From NCBI GenBank assembly GCA_020638955.1, contig JACKHO010000001.1, forward strand, positions 1,109,216 through 1,173,215: DNA of 64,000 bases, in the 5' to 3' direction. Origin of the DNA: Planctomycetaceae bacterium (lineage in GTDB: Bacteria > Planctomycetota > Planctomycetia > Planctomycetales > Planctomycetaceae). The translations under genes and the position numbers were made by a program. A model generated the notes under the pieces. It saw only the letters and a list, made by a program, of their open reading frames with translations, was not told where the DNA came from and made no database searches. Of the stretch, positions 45,972 to 55,752 are shown in pieces (the stretch's first letter is position 1; each line of letters opens with the position of its first letter).

Positions 45972-46240
45972 TCGAAGAGCAACAATTGGCGTGAACTGAA
46001 AACCCGGTATGGTCGGCGGACATTTCGGCCATCGAAGCGCAAGTCGACATGTACAACATCCAAATCGAAGCGTGTTCAGCAATTTGAAGCGGCCTCCAAG
46101 GCTCAACTTCATTGACTGTGATGATGGAGGCTGGTTGATGTGGGCGCTGTGCCTGGTTGGTGATTGAAGGCCAGCAGAACGGGAGTTACCATCGCGGTTG
46201 ATTTCTCAGATGAAATTCCAGTCGGCCCGAAGGTCACAAT

Positions 46241-48901
46241 ATGAAACACTGCATGCAGCCGCCAATCCAACGTGGCACGGACTCGCGTTGGATTCAAACG
46301 AGCATGTTGGCACTGTGGGTGTTGTCCTGTTCCGTCGACGCAGCGCCCATTGAATACCAGCGCGACATCGCACCGATTCTGTCGCAGCATTGCCTGAAGT
46401 GTCACGGGCCGCAAAAGCAGCAGGGAGGACTGCGGCTGGATGTCAGGGAATCTGCGTACAAGGGTGGTGATTCGGAAGATCCGGCGGTTGTCCCGCTCAA
46501 TGCCGCTAAGAGTCGTTTGATGGAGCTGGTCACCTCGAAGGAAGAAAATGAGCGGATGCCGCCCGAGGGTGAACCGCTTTCCCCGGAGCAAATTGAGAAA
46601 CTACGACGTTGGATTGATGGTGGCGCGGTCTGGCCTCAGTCTGACGAAGCGGTCGCCGCAGCTCCCTTTGAACTGGTCATTACGGAAGAGGACCGTCAGC
46701 ACTGGGCGTTCCGTCCGTTGCAGGACGTTGAACTGCCACCAGTTCAAAATGAGGAATGGAGCCGCACTCCAATCGACCGTTTCATTTTGCATGCATTGGA
46801 AGCGGAAGGATTAATACCGAATCCTCCTGCCGACTCACGGACACTGGCCCGGCGTGCGTATTTCGATTTGATTGGACTGCCACCACAATGGAAACAGGAT
46901 GGCGGCAAACTGAAAGAAGAACGCCTTGGCATTGAAATCGACGCTGCGGAATCTGTGACGGGACTGTCGGACGACGTGCTTTCGCAACTGCTGGAGTCAG
47001 AACATTATGGTGAACGCTGGGCACGGCACTGGCTGGATGTCGCCCGGTACGCGGACAGTAGTGGAATGGAGTCAGATCATGACCGGCCCAACGCCTATCA
47101 TTTTCGCGACTTCGTTGTTCGGGCTCTGAACAACGACATGCCATTCGATCAGTTCGTCCGTTGGCAGTTGGCCGGGGATGAACTCGCTCCGGATAATCCC
47201 GACGCCATCGCCGCCACTGGATTTATCGTGGCGGGATTCAGTCAGTTGCTGAACGTGCCCATGGAGGAAGAGAAACTGCGTCTGCGGGCCAACGAGCTCG
47301 ACGACATGGTCGTCACCACCGGGCAGGCACTGCTGGGGCTCACGCTCGGCTGTTGCCGCTGTCATGATCACAAATATGACCCCATTACCTCTCGCGACTA
47401 CTACCGACTGACCCGCATTTTCAACAGTGGAAATCGTCAAGACGTGCCGCTGGCGTCTCCCGCAAAACTGAAGGAACACCAGCAGGCGAAAGCTGCCTGG
47501 CAGGCCGAATACGACGCGGTCATCAAGCAACGTGACGAATGGCTGAAGGAAGCACGTCGGCCAGTAGAGGATCAAGTGCGTCAGAGGAAGATCGCTCAAC
47601 TCCCCATTGACGACAATCAGAGGAAGCTGCTGACTGACCAACCCAAGGCCGACGAGGCGAAGAAACTGGCGGACAAGTTCAAAAAGCAACTATCGATTTC
47701 TGATTCAGAGTACGTGGCCGCACTCGCCGAACCCGAACAGAAGCGATGGCGTGAACTGGAATCCGCGGCGCAGGCTGTCGCCAAACGCAAACCCGCTGAT
47801 TTGCCTGTGACGTTTGCATTCGAAGATTCCGCCGCCGAGCCGCCTGTGTCCTGGTTCTTCGAACGGGGAGATTTTCTCGCCCGTCGCGAGAAAATGGAGT
47901 TGGGATTCCTGACCGTGCTGACGAATGATAAGTCGGCAGGTGAGTATTGGGACACGGCGCGGGAGAACCCACTACGCGACGACAGTACACAACAGCGTCG
48001 GGCGTTGGCGGACTGGATGACCGATGTGGATCAAGGCGCCGGAATCCTCCTGGCTCGCGTTATGGTGAACCGGATCTGGCAGCATCATTTCGGCGAAGGG
48101 CTTGTCCGCACGCCAAACGACTTTGGCACACGAGGCGAAAGGCCGACTCATCCAGAACTGCTCGAATGGCTGGCGAACGATTTTGTGAAGAGTGGCTGGA
48201 GCATCAAACATGTGCATGAGCTCATTGTGAACAGTGCCACCTATCAACAGTCTTCCCAGTTCGATGAGGCGACGGCGACCATCGACCCCGAGAACCGACT
48301 CCTTTGGCGATTCAGCCCACGTCGTCTCGAAGCTGAGGCGTTACGAGATGCCATGCTCGCTGCCGCGGGAACACTCAACACCCAAATGTACGGTCCCAGC
48401 TTCAAGCCGCCGATTGCCGTGGAAGCCATGCAGGCCCGGAACGTGAAAAGCCCTTACCCGCGTGATGTGAAAGACGGTCCGGAGAATCGTCGCCGCTCGG
48501 TGTACATGTTCCATAAACGGGTTGTGCAGTATCCCCTCATGCAAGCCTTCGACGCACCCGACGCCCAGGTCAGCTGCGGACGGCGTATTAACACCACTGT
48601 TGCTCCCCAGGCACTCGCGTTGTTGAACGATCCGTTCGTCAGGCTGCGGGCCGAGGAACTGGCGAGTCGAATTGCTGCTGAATCGGGTGATGACATCGAC
48701 GCTCGTTTCCGCCTCGCATTCCAATTGACGCTCGCGAGGCAACCCGACGCCGATGAACTAACCGCGGCCCGTTCTTTCATCACACAACAAATCGAATCAC
48801 GCCAGCAGCGAGACAAAAATCCAGAGACCGTCAGCAATGCTGCCTGGGCCGACTTGTGCCAGTCGCTCTTTGGCCTGAACGAATTCATTTACGTCGATTG
48901 A
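46241..48901 (+). CDS. PSCyt1-DUF1549-DUF1553 secreted protein (paired with DUF1501)
   Basis: 886 residues. The N-terminal signal segment (MLALWVLSCSVDA) is followed by a heme-c motif C51-L-K-C-H55 in the PSCyt1 domain. DUF1549 has RWARHWLDVARYADSSG and CCRCHDHKYDPIT; a helical, charged linker (residues about 400-510) separates it from DUF1553 (MVNRIWQHHFGEGLVRTPND). It is shorter than the copy at 9752 because the beta-rich insert is missing. The DUF1501 gene begins 8 bases after its stop, the typical planctomycete pair. Exported; activity unknown. Confidence 0.93.
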   Translation: MKHCMQPPIQRGTDSRWIQTSMLALWVLSCSVDAAPIEYQRDIAPILSQHCLKCHGPQKQQGGLRLDVRESAYKGGDSEDPAVVPLNAAKSRLMELVTSKEENERMPPEGEPLSPEQIEKLRRWIDGGAVWPQSDEAVAAAPFELVITEEDRQHWAFRPLQDVELPPVQNEEWSRTPIDRFILHALEAEGLIPNPPADSRTLARRAYFDLIGLPPQWKQDGGKLKEERLGIEIDAAESVTGLSDDVLSQLLESEHYGERWARHWLDVARYADSSGMESDHDRPNAYHFRDFVVRALNNDMPFDQFVRWQLAGDELAPDNPDAIAATGFIVAGFSQLLNVPMEEEKLRLRANELDDMVVTTGQALLGLTLGCCRCHDHKYDPITSRDYYRLTRIFNSGNRQDVPLASPAKLKEHQQAKAAWQAEYDAVIKQRDEWLKEARRPVEDQVRQRKIAQLPIDDNQRKLLTDQPKADEAKKLADKFKKQLSISDSEYVAALAEPEQKRWRELESAAQAVAKRKPADLPVTFAFEDSAAEPPVSWFFERGDFLARREKMELGFLTVLTNDKSAGEYWDTARENPLRDDSTQQRRALADWMTDVDQGAGILLARVMVNRIWQHHFGEGLVRTPNDFGTRGERPTHPELLEWLANDFVKSGWSIKHVHELIVNSATYQQSSQFDEATATIDPENRLLWRFSPRRLEAEALRDAMLAAAGTLNTQMYGPSFKPPIAVEAMQARNVKSPYPRDVKDGPENRRRSVYMFHKRVVQYPLMQAFDAPDAQVSCGRRINTTVAPQALALLNDPFVRLRAEELASRIAAESGDDIDARFRLAFQLTLARQPDADELTAARSFITQQIESRQQRDKNPETVSNAAWADLCQSLFGLNEFIYVD

Positions 48902-48909
48902 ATCCAACC

Positions 48910-50334
48910 ATGAACACCCTGCAACAACACTGCGGAAGATTTCAGTCTCACCTGTCCCGTCGCGATTTGCTGGCGAAGGCTGGTGCCGGTATGGGAATGC
49001 TCGCCCTGTCCGGCTTACTCGGAAAGGAACAAGTGCATGCAGCTGACGCGGAGCCACATGCGCTGAACCCGCTGGCTCCAAAGGAGGGACATTTTCCTGC
49101 AAAGGCCAAGGCGGTGATTTGGCTTTTCATGGAAGGTGCGCCGAGTGCTGTCGACATGTTCGATCCGAAGCCAGAGCTGACGAAACGGGACGGGCAGAAA
49201 ATCGACATCGACGTTTTCAACGGGAATCCCGGCCCGTTGATGAAATCACCCTTCAAGTTCAAACAGTACGGCGAGACCGGCTCGTGGGTGTGTGAGCATT
49301 ACACGAACGTAGCGAAGCATGTTGATGACTTTGCTTTTATTCGGTCCTGCTACAGCGAATCGAACGACCACGTTCCTGCCCTGTACCAAATCAACACCGG
49401 TATTCCGCGTCCGGGATTTCCCAGCGCCGGCGCATGGGTGACGTACGGACTCGGTACGGAAAACGAAAATCTGCCAGGGTTTGTCGTGCTGGGGAATAAC
49501 CAGGGGGTCAAGGGGGGCAACCTCAACTGGAGTTCGGGATTCCTTCCGACAACCTACCAAGGCACACTGTTTCGCCCTGAGGGAAACCCGGTCATTAATT
49601 TGTCACGTCCGGCCAATGTGTCACAGGCCGACCAGCGGGCTCAACTGGACTTGATGGCACAACTCAATCGGCGGCATTTAGAACAACGTCCCGGCGAAGA
49701 GGAACTGCTCGGTCGCATCCAGAGCTTCGAACTGGCCTACCGCATGCAAATGGAAGCGACCGATCTTGTCGATTTCAGCACGGAGACAGCTGAAACTCGT
49801 AAAATGTACGGCATCGACGAGAAGGAGACGCGGTCGTTCGGATCCAAGTGCCTCATGGCGCGCCGACTCATTGAACGCGGTGTGAGGTTTGTACAGGTCT
49901 ACAGTGATGGAGAATGGGACGCACACAGTGATGTGAACGGCAATCACCGAGGGCACTGCCGCGCGACCGACCGGCCCATTGACGCGTTGCTCACCGACCT
50001 CAAGCGGACAGGCTTGATCAACGACACATTGGTCATTTGGGGAGGCGAATTCGGTCGCATGCCCGTGTCACAGGGGAATGGCGGACGCGACCACAACCCG
50101 AATGGCTTCGGCATTTTCATGACCGGCGCGGGAATCAAGAAGGGTGTCAGTTATGGTGAGTTGGACGATATTGGCTACCGCGCCGCCGTGGACCGAGTCT
50201 CGGTACATGACCTGCACGCCACCATGCTGCACTTAATGGGAATTGACCACGAACGACTCACGTACTTCCACAACGGCCGTCGGTACCGGTTGACGGACAT
50301 CGCGGGCGAATTGCTCACCCCAATTCTGGCGTGA
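48910..50334 (+). CDS. DUF1501 secreted protein (Tat signal)
   Basis: 474 residues from the ATG at 48910; the frame is open upstream but only over the neighbouring gene. A twin-arginine signal (SRRDLLAKAGAGMGMLALSG, residues 16-35) implies export in folded form. The body is the sulfatase-fold-like DUF1501, with VIWGGEFGRMPVSQG, GNGGRDHNP and DLHATMLHLMGID, which are probable metal-site motifs by analogy with alkaline-phosphatase superfamily members. Partner of the upstream DUF1549/DUF1553 protein. Confidence 0.93.
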   Translation: MNTLQQHCGRFQSHLSRRDLLAKAGAGMGMLALSGLLGKEQVHAADAEPHALNPLAPKEGHFPAKAKAVIWLFMEGAPSAVDMFDPKPELTKRDGQKIDIDVFNGNPGPLMKSPFKFKQYGETGSWVCEHYTNVAKHVDDFAFIRSCYSESNDHVPALYQINTGIPRPGFPSAGAWVTYGLGTENENLPGFVVLGNNQGVKGGNLNWSSGFLPTTYQGTLFRPEGNPVINLSRPANVSQADQRAQLDLMAQLNRRHLEQRPGEEELLGRIQSFELAYRMQMEATDLVDFSTETAETRKMYGIDEKETRSFGSKCLMARRLIERGVRFVQVYSDGEWDAHSDVNGNHRGHCRATDRPIDALLTDLKRTGLINDTLVIWGGEFGRMPVSQGNGGRDHNPNGFGIFMTGAGIKKGVSYGELDDIGYRAAVDRVSVHDLHATMLHLMGIDHERLTYFHNGRRYRLTDIAGELLTPILA

Positions 50335-50364
50335 TTCGTTTCGCTGTTGCTCCTGCACGTTTGA

Positions 50365-51495
50365 TCAAAAAAGTGGAGCCCCTCCCGTATACTTCGCCAC
50401 CGCCTCGGTATCGAGCGTGAGTCCGAGTCCGGGAGAATCGGGAATTTTCAGGAATCCTTCTGCGTCGAGTTGCCATCCACTAGCAGTGATTTCATCAATG
50501 AACGGTGAACCTGTGAGGTACTCGACAAGATGAGTACCGGGAAAGGCGGACGCGAGTTGTAAGTCAGCGGCGAGACCGACGGCGGTATTCCAGCCATGCG
50601 GTATGAAGCGGATTCCTCGTTCCTGCGCCATCCAGGCAATGCGACGTTCTTCGCTAATGCCGCCAACTTTGGTGACATCGGGCTGAATGATGTCAAACGC
50701 CCGTGCATCGAGCCACGGTTGAAAGGCTTGCCTGCGGGTCAACACTTCACCACCGGCAATGGAGACGGGCGAGTGCTCGCGCAGTTTGACGTAGTCGTCC
50801 AAGGCGTCAGGCGGGAGTGCTTCTTCGAACCAGTAGACGTCGTAATTCGCCAGCATTCTGGAGGCATTCAGTGCCCACTTGTAACCGTTTGTCCAGAACG
50901 CGTCGCTGGCACCGGCATCAACCATCAGCAGACAGTCGCTGCCAACGGCCTCGCGGGCGGCACTGACAATGGCTTCATCGGTTGCTGCGTTCTCGCGACC
51001 GAAAGGTCCCCAGCCGATTTTGAATGCGCGAAAGCCTTGAGCTTTGACTGACAACAAATGGTCGCGGAGCTTGGCAGGCTCGTCCATGAGAAGCGACGCG
51101 TAGGGCTGTACTCGGTCGCGGTAACGTCCACCAAGTAATCGTCCAACGGGCTGGCCGGTGGCCTTTCCCAGCAGGTCCCAGAGTGCAATGTCGATTCCGC
51201 TGATAGCGTGCGTAATGCTTCCACCGCGCCCCAGCCAGAACATGTGCTGATGTAACTTTTCGCTGACCCGTTCTGGTTCAAGAGCATTCTCGCCGACGTA
51301 GAGCGGCTCCAGAACTGCCAGAGCCGCACGGACGAGCGCGTCGTTCGTAAAGACACTCCCGAGGCCGAGTTCTCCTTCTTCAGTATGAACCGCAATGAGC
51401 GTGTGCACACAATCTTCGGGCCGGATTTCATTGCTCCAGCCCCCTTCCGGTGTGGCACCGCGCAATCCGGCACAGCGAATTTCTCGAATCTTCAT
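50365..51495 (-). CDS. Enolase-superfamily enzyme (mandelate racemase/MLE family)
   Basis: 376 residues from the ATG at 51495; the ATG at 51549 is in frame but less typical. Substrate-capping N-domain, then a TIM barrel: FRAFKIGWG (Lys on strand 2), LLMVDAG (metal Asp), YWFEEALPPD (metal Glu), SIAGGEVLTRR (metal Glu), and FIPHGWNTA (His on strand 7). The second Lys of the usual K-x-K is Gly, as in MR-like subgroups. It probably dehydrates or isomerises a sugar acid or lactone. Last gene of a leftward operon with M81 peptidase, deacylase and MFS genes. Confidence 0.85.
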   Translation of the reverse strand: MKIREIRCAGLRGATPEGGWSNEIRPEDCVHTLIAVHTEEGELGLGSVFTNDALVRAALAVLEPLYVGENALEPERVSEKLHQHMFWLGRGGSITHAISGIDIALWDLLGKATGQPVGRLLGGRYRDRVQPYASLLMDEPAKLRDHLLSVKAQGFRAFKIGWGPFGRENAATDEAIVSAAREAVGSDCLLMVDAGASDAFWTNGYKWALNASRMLANYDVYWFEEALPPDALDDYVKLREHSPVSIAGGEVLTRRQAFQPWLDARAFDIIQPDVTKVGGISEERRIAWMAQERGIRFIPHGWNTAVGLAADLQLASAFPGTHLVEYLTGSPFIDEITASGWQLDAEGFLKIPDSPGLGLTLDTEAVAKYTGGAPLF

Positions 51496-51563
51496 TGGTG
51501 GGCATGACCTTTCAGGAATGTCTTCAATGACGTCAATGGTTGAGGACATGCTAGCTATGACTG

Positions 51564-53057
51564 CTAGCGTTGGTAGACTTCCACTTTTGGTACAAAACTT
51601 ACATCAGTGTCGAGCGGGAAAATTGGCCGGGGGCAACGAGTGTGTCCCAGACGCGGCAAGTTCGCGCTGGAGGATCCGTCCGCGTCGACATTGATCATTT
51701 TTGCACACCACTCCGCGTACATGTGCGGCTGACAATGCGGTGATTTGATGACAACGGCATCGAACTGTTGGGGGGTCTGTCCGTGGGCGAGAAAGTATGA
51801 TCGATCATAAAGATTGACCGCTCTGCTACTGACCACGATTGTAAAATTATCAATCTGCAGTACAGCAGTCGGGCCTGCAAGCCACTCTTCTCCAAAAGAT
51901 TCGCTCCGGAATCTTCCATCGGAAAGTAGACGCACACTCCCCTGCACTTCCAATGGTGAAAATCGATTGGGGTCGAGTGTGCCGCCGAGCGTGACACTAA
52001 TTGTGCTTCCAATCCCGGCCGCAAATGCCTTTTCGACTGCAGGAGCATCAACGATGGGAATGAGCGCTCGCCCCTGGTAATCAGCCGCGAGCAAAGCTCG
52101 CAGAACTTCATTGCTGTCTCCCGACGCTCCGGAGCTCGTCGCGTCGGCTGCATCAACAATGCCCACAGTTCCCCGTTCGTTGCTCTTCACAAGGGCAGTC
52201 ATCTCTTCCAGAGAGACGAGCGGGACACGCATGTGAGCGTGGTTCGCCCAGAACGATTCCGCGATTTCTATCGCCTTCGCTTTCGCCAGTTCGGGGTCGT
52301 TGTTCGTCACGACAAAACTGTATGTTTGCAACGCGGGAACATCAGTGAAGGGATTGCCGATGAACATTCCGGCCGACAAACCGGGCGATGATTGTTCGAC
52401 TTCCTGCGCCAGTCGAATGCTGTGTCCGAACAGACCGGTCTTGGTGATGAGTTCGTCCCCGCGAACGAGTGCCGGGATGGCGACTTTGGCCGTCACAGGG
52501 TGCGCTTCGCCTGCCAAAATCTTCAACAAGAGTCGCGCCGCACGCTGACCCGTCTCAAAGAAATCGACATGCGGGTACGTGTGATAGGCAACAATCGCGT
52601 TACTTTGTTCCGGAATGCGATTCGTCAGAATTCCATGCAAGTCGAGCGAGACAACAATGGGAATGTCCTGTCCCAGAATTTTGCGAGCCTCCTCAATGAG
52701 AAAACCTTCGGGGTCAAATTCCACTTCGCTGGCCATGGCTCCATGCATGCAGAAGTAAACACCATCAACCGGCGGAGCCGCACGCAGGCTATCGAGAAAC
52801 TCGGCTGCAATCCTTTCCCAGGCCGACTGAGCCAGCGTTCCGGTCGAAGTAATGAAGAAGGAACTGTAAGTCGGTATGACCTCAACGTGCCCCTCACTCT
52901 CGAAAACACTCAACGCACCTCCCACTTCATTTCGAACATTGCGATGGTAGTCGAGAATGTCCTGTCCGAAACGCACCACAAAATCGTCGTAGCCACTCAA
53001 GTGGGGATTAAAGGTGGAGACCTCCTGCTTGCATTCGGCAATGAGAATTCGGGTCAT
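51564..53057 (-). CDS. M81-family metallopeptidase (MlrC-like)
   Basis: 497 residues. Family features: MTRILIAECKQEVSTFNPH, YFCMHGAMASEVEFDPEG, VVSLDLHGILT (the Asp-x-His metal site) and YHTYPHVDFFETG. MlrC of the microcystin pathway cleaves linearised peptide; related enzymes act on other amides. The start ATG overlaps the upstream deacylase stop (ATGA). No signal peptide, hence cytoplasmic. In this operon it may split a peptide or amide intermediate; the true substrate is unknown. Confidence 0.88.
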   Translation of the reverse strand: MTRILIAECKQEVSTFNPHLSGYDDFVVRFGQDILDYHRNVRNEVGGALSVFESEGHVEVIPTYSSFFITSTGTLAQSAWERIAAEFLDSLRAAPPVDGVYFCMHGAMASEVEFDPEGFLIEEARKILGQDIPIVVSLDLHGILTNRIPEQSNAIVAYHTYPHVDFFETGQRAARLLLKILAGEAHPVTAKVAIPALVRGDELITKTGLFGHSIRLAQEVEQSSPGLSAGMFIGNPFTDVPALQTYSFVVTNNDPELAKAKAIEIAESFWANHAHMRVPLVSLEEMTALVKSNERGTVGIVDAADATSSGASGDSNEVLRALLAADYQGRALIPIVDAPAVEKAFAAGIGSTISVTLGGTLDPNRFSPLEVQGSVRLLSDGRFRSESFGEEWLAGPTAVLQIDNFTIVVSSRAVNLYDRSYFLAHGQTPQQFDAVVIKSPHCQPHMYAEWCAKMINVDADGSSSANLPRLGHTRCPRPIFPLDTDVSFVPKVEVYQR

Positions 53058-54079
53058 GGTGACTCCACAAGCAGGGATTCGGGATCGACTTGCTGGGCAA
53101 TGACGGCCACACAGTCACCCTGTTGAGTGAGGCAGGGAGCACGCATGGTCATGAAATAGCCGTCTCGATGAGCAACAATTGGTGCGGGTAGGCGCTCGGG
53201 ACGTTCCATGTTGTGAATCAAACCAACAGTGTCCCCTTCCCTGACTGCACTCCCAAGGTCGCATTTTACTTCGAATACGCCCGACTCCGGAGCGAGCAAA
53301 TAGTCACCTCTGTCGAGTGCCTGAGTCAGAATCGTCGGTGGCTTTCCCAAACTCTCGCGAGTGTCGACTTCACCCTGCAGAACACCAACATGTCGGAGCA
53401 CGTTCTGCAGTCCTTCCCGTGCAATCCGGTGCACGCTCGCGGGAATGGCTTCACTCCCACCGAGCTCGGTAGTAACAACGGTCTTCCCCTGATTCTCTGC
53501 TTCGACTGGCAAAAGTCCTGTCCCGGCAATGTCCGCATAAAGAAAGGCAAAGTCGGTGTTCCAGGCCAGCATGGCCGCCATCATTCTGCGCCGCTGCTCC
53601 ATGTCTTCGACAAGGTGCATATGGGCGCAGGGGACGAAAACCATGCTTCTGCCTCCCGAATGGATGTCGATGACAACATCGCTCATGGGAAAAAAAACAG
53701 TCGTCAGAAAATGAGCAATTTGACTCGTAACCGGTCCCTCAGGTGTGCCGGGAAAAGCGCGGTTCATATTCATCCCGTCGAGCGGAGATAGTCGCTTCGC
53801 CTCACGGGCTGCAGGGAAATTCAGCGACGGAATGAGAATGATCCGTCCTGTGACTTCATCTGGGTCCAGCTCACGCGACAAGTTCCAGGCAGCGATTTGC
53901 CCTTGATATTCATCACCATGATTTCCACCGATGATGAGAACCGTTGGTCCGCCACCATTCTTGATGCAGGTAATTGGAATGAAGACGTTCGCCCACCCTG
54001 CCAGGTCGTGCGAATACGGAACCTGCAAATAGCCGTGCTGCTTTCCAGTTTGATCAAAATCGATGGCGGTAAACAGCAT
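53054..54079 (-). CDS. Succinylglutamate desuccinylase/aspartoacylase-like deacylase
   Basis: 341 residues from the ATG at 54079, 1 base after the MFS stop. The zinc site is visible as GGNHGDEYQGQ (His and Glu) and DIHSGGRS (His); the C-terminal beta domain has LAPESGVFEVKCDLGS. The family hydrolyses N-acyl amino acids or related amides. Between the MFS transporter and the M81 peptidase it is a candidate first hydrolytic step. Confidence 0.87.
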   Translation of the reverse strand: MLFTAIDFDQTGKQHGYLQVPYSHDLAGWANVFIPITCIKNGGGPTVLIIGGNHGDEYQGQIAAWNLSRELDPDEVTGRIILIPSLNFPAAREAKRLSPLDGMNMNRAFPGTPEGPVTSQIAHFLTTVFFPMSDVVIDIHSGGRSMVFVPCAHMHLVEDMEQRRRMMAAMLAWNTDFAFLYADIAGTGLLPVEAENQGKTVVTTELGGSEAIPASVHRIAREGLQNVLRHVGVLQGEVDTRESLGKPPTILTQALDRGDYLLAPESGVFEVKCDLGSAVREGDTVGLIHNMERPERLPAPIVAHRDGYFMTMRAPCLTQQGDCVAVIAQQVDPESLLVESP

Positions 54080-54080
54080 G

Positions 54081-55421
54081 TCAGTGATCCAGTTTTTGCG
54101 TAGGGTCCATACTCTGACGGCAATCAACAAGAGCCCAGCAGATTCCGGCTCCGACGTAGAATAGTCCGACGATGAGGAACATTGGAGTGAAGCTCGTCAC
54201 AATGACGGTCTCGCCGTCGACAAGGGTCTTCGTCGAAAAGAAATCGAGGAGTGGTCCGAAAATGAGCGGCATGACCAAGCCGCCAATATTTCCTCCGGTG
54301 TTGATAATGCTGAACACAGTTCCCGAAAACCGCCCGCCGAGGTCGGTCGATGTGCCCCAGACCGTTGGTTGCGTCCAGTCAGTAAAGAATTTGACGAAGA
54401 AGAGCCCCACGGCCACTCGCTCGGGCGTCGGCTGAATGATGGAAACCCAAAGGGAAAAGGCGGCGAGAAACTTCCCGCATACACCAACGGAGGAGCGCCC
54501 CCAACGGCGGCCAATTCGCGGGACAAGCCAGTCGTTGAGAATACCTCCCACAATCCCACCGACGGCCCCGCCAATGAGTGGCAGACTGACCATCCAGCCG
54601 AGGTCCTTCATGTCGGCAACCCCCAGAGAAGCGAAGAAACTTCCCAGCACAAGGGTGTAAACCACGTCAGCTCCCGCGTTCAGGAACTGTTGAACCACCA
54701 TCACACGCAGGCTGAAATTCTTCAGTGCAGCTTGCGTGGACAACACTTCGCGTTTCCCCTGTTGAACGGGCTCGCCATCGCGAATGAGTTCTGCTTCCGC
54801 TTCATTTGCGAAGGGATCTTCCTCGGGGGAATTCCGAAATGTCGCGTAGAAAATCAGTCCGAAAATGACACCGGGGATCGCCATAATCACGAGTGCCACG
54901 CGCCACGACAGCCCGAGGTAACCCATCAGCAGTGTCGCCATGATGATGGACGACATTGCACCGCCACCACGCCCGAAGAAGCTGGCTACCCAACCCTGAA
55001 CACGAGTGCGGCTTGAACGCGGAAACCAACTGCGCGTGACCTGCCCCAACGCAGGATAGCCCCCCGTCTGCGCCGCTCCGAAAAGCAACCGGACAAAACC
55101 AAGGCCATATGCATTTCCGGTCAGCCCATGAAGTGGCAGGATGATAGCCCACGCCAGAATGATGACCGTTAAGACAATGTGCGGTCCGTAGAAGTCGGCC
55201 GCGACGCCTGTGGGAATCGATCCGAAGGCGTACGTGGCATAAAACGTCGTTCCAAATGCTTCCAGCGTGGTATTGCTGAACCCGTACTCTTTCTGTAGCT
55301 CAGGCCGAATGACGTTCCAGGTGTAGCGATGCAAGTAGAGAAAGAAAGACGTTGCCGACGCCAGCCAGAAGACCACCATCCTGCGACGAGTCGCTGCCGA
55401 GGTCGACTGATTGTGCGTCAT
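54081..55421 (-). CDS. MFS transporter (ACS-like)
   Basis: 446 residues with about 12 hydrophobic helices. The loop RLLFGAAQTGGYPALGQVTR and the ILNDWLVPRIGRRWGR central loop match the anion:cation symporter branch of the major facilitator superfamily, which imports sugar acids and other organic anions. First gene of the leftward operon, next to the shared regulatory region. Confidence 0.88.
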   Translation of the reverse strand: MTHNQSTSAATRRRMVVFWLASATSFFLYLHRYTWNVIRPELQKEYGFSNTTLEAFGTTFYATYAFGSIPTGVAADFYGPHIVLTVIILAWAIILPLHGLTGNAYGLGFVRLLFGAAQTGGYPALGQVTRSWFPRSSRTRVQGWVASFFGRGGGAMSSIIMATLLMGYLGLSWRVALVIMAIPGVIFGLIFYATFRNSPEEDPFANEAEAELIRDGEPVQQGKREVLSTQAALKNFSLRVMVVQQFLNAGADVVYTLVLGSFFASLGVADMKDLGWMVSLPLIGGAVGGIVGGILNDWLVPRIGRRWGRSSVGVCGKFLAAFSLWVSIIQPTPERVAVGLFFVKFFTDWTQPTVWGTSTDLGGRFSGTVFSIINTGGNIGGLVMPLIFGPLLDFFSTKTLVDGETVIVTSFTPMFLIVGLFYVGAGICWALVDCRQSMDPTQKLDH

Positions 55422-55752
55422 TGGATGTCTCTCCCCTCAGATGTCACAGCGACAGGTTGTGTTCATCGTTGTCGGTTCATCTTGTCACATCACACCATAA
55501 ATATCGAATTTGGCCTCCGGTGACATCATGGGAGCGGAAATTCATTCCGGCATCACTGTATGCAGCACTCCGCCAATCAAATGAACGATGCGTACGCCCG
55601 GGCCACTGCTTATGGCGGACGATTGATTCCCACCAGTTTGTGCATTGAGATACGGGCAACTGCTTCCGCGGTTGGCGGACTCTCCAGTCGACCGATAGAA
55701 TTGCGGGTCAGACTATCCGCCGAAGAGTTGCTTCTGTGATGAGATTGGCCGA
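55422..55752. promoter_or_regulatory. Divergent promoter region with direct repeats
   Basis: 331 bases between the two catabolic operons. GTTCATC(G)TTGTC occurs twice, at 55461-55473 and 55475-55486, and TGTCACA occurs at 55442-55448 and 55483-55489. These closely spaced repeats are candidate binding sites for a regulator controlling both operons. No -10/-35 could be fixed. No regulator gene lies in the locus. Confidence 0.45.
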
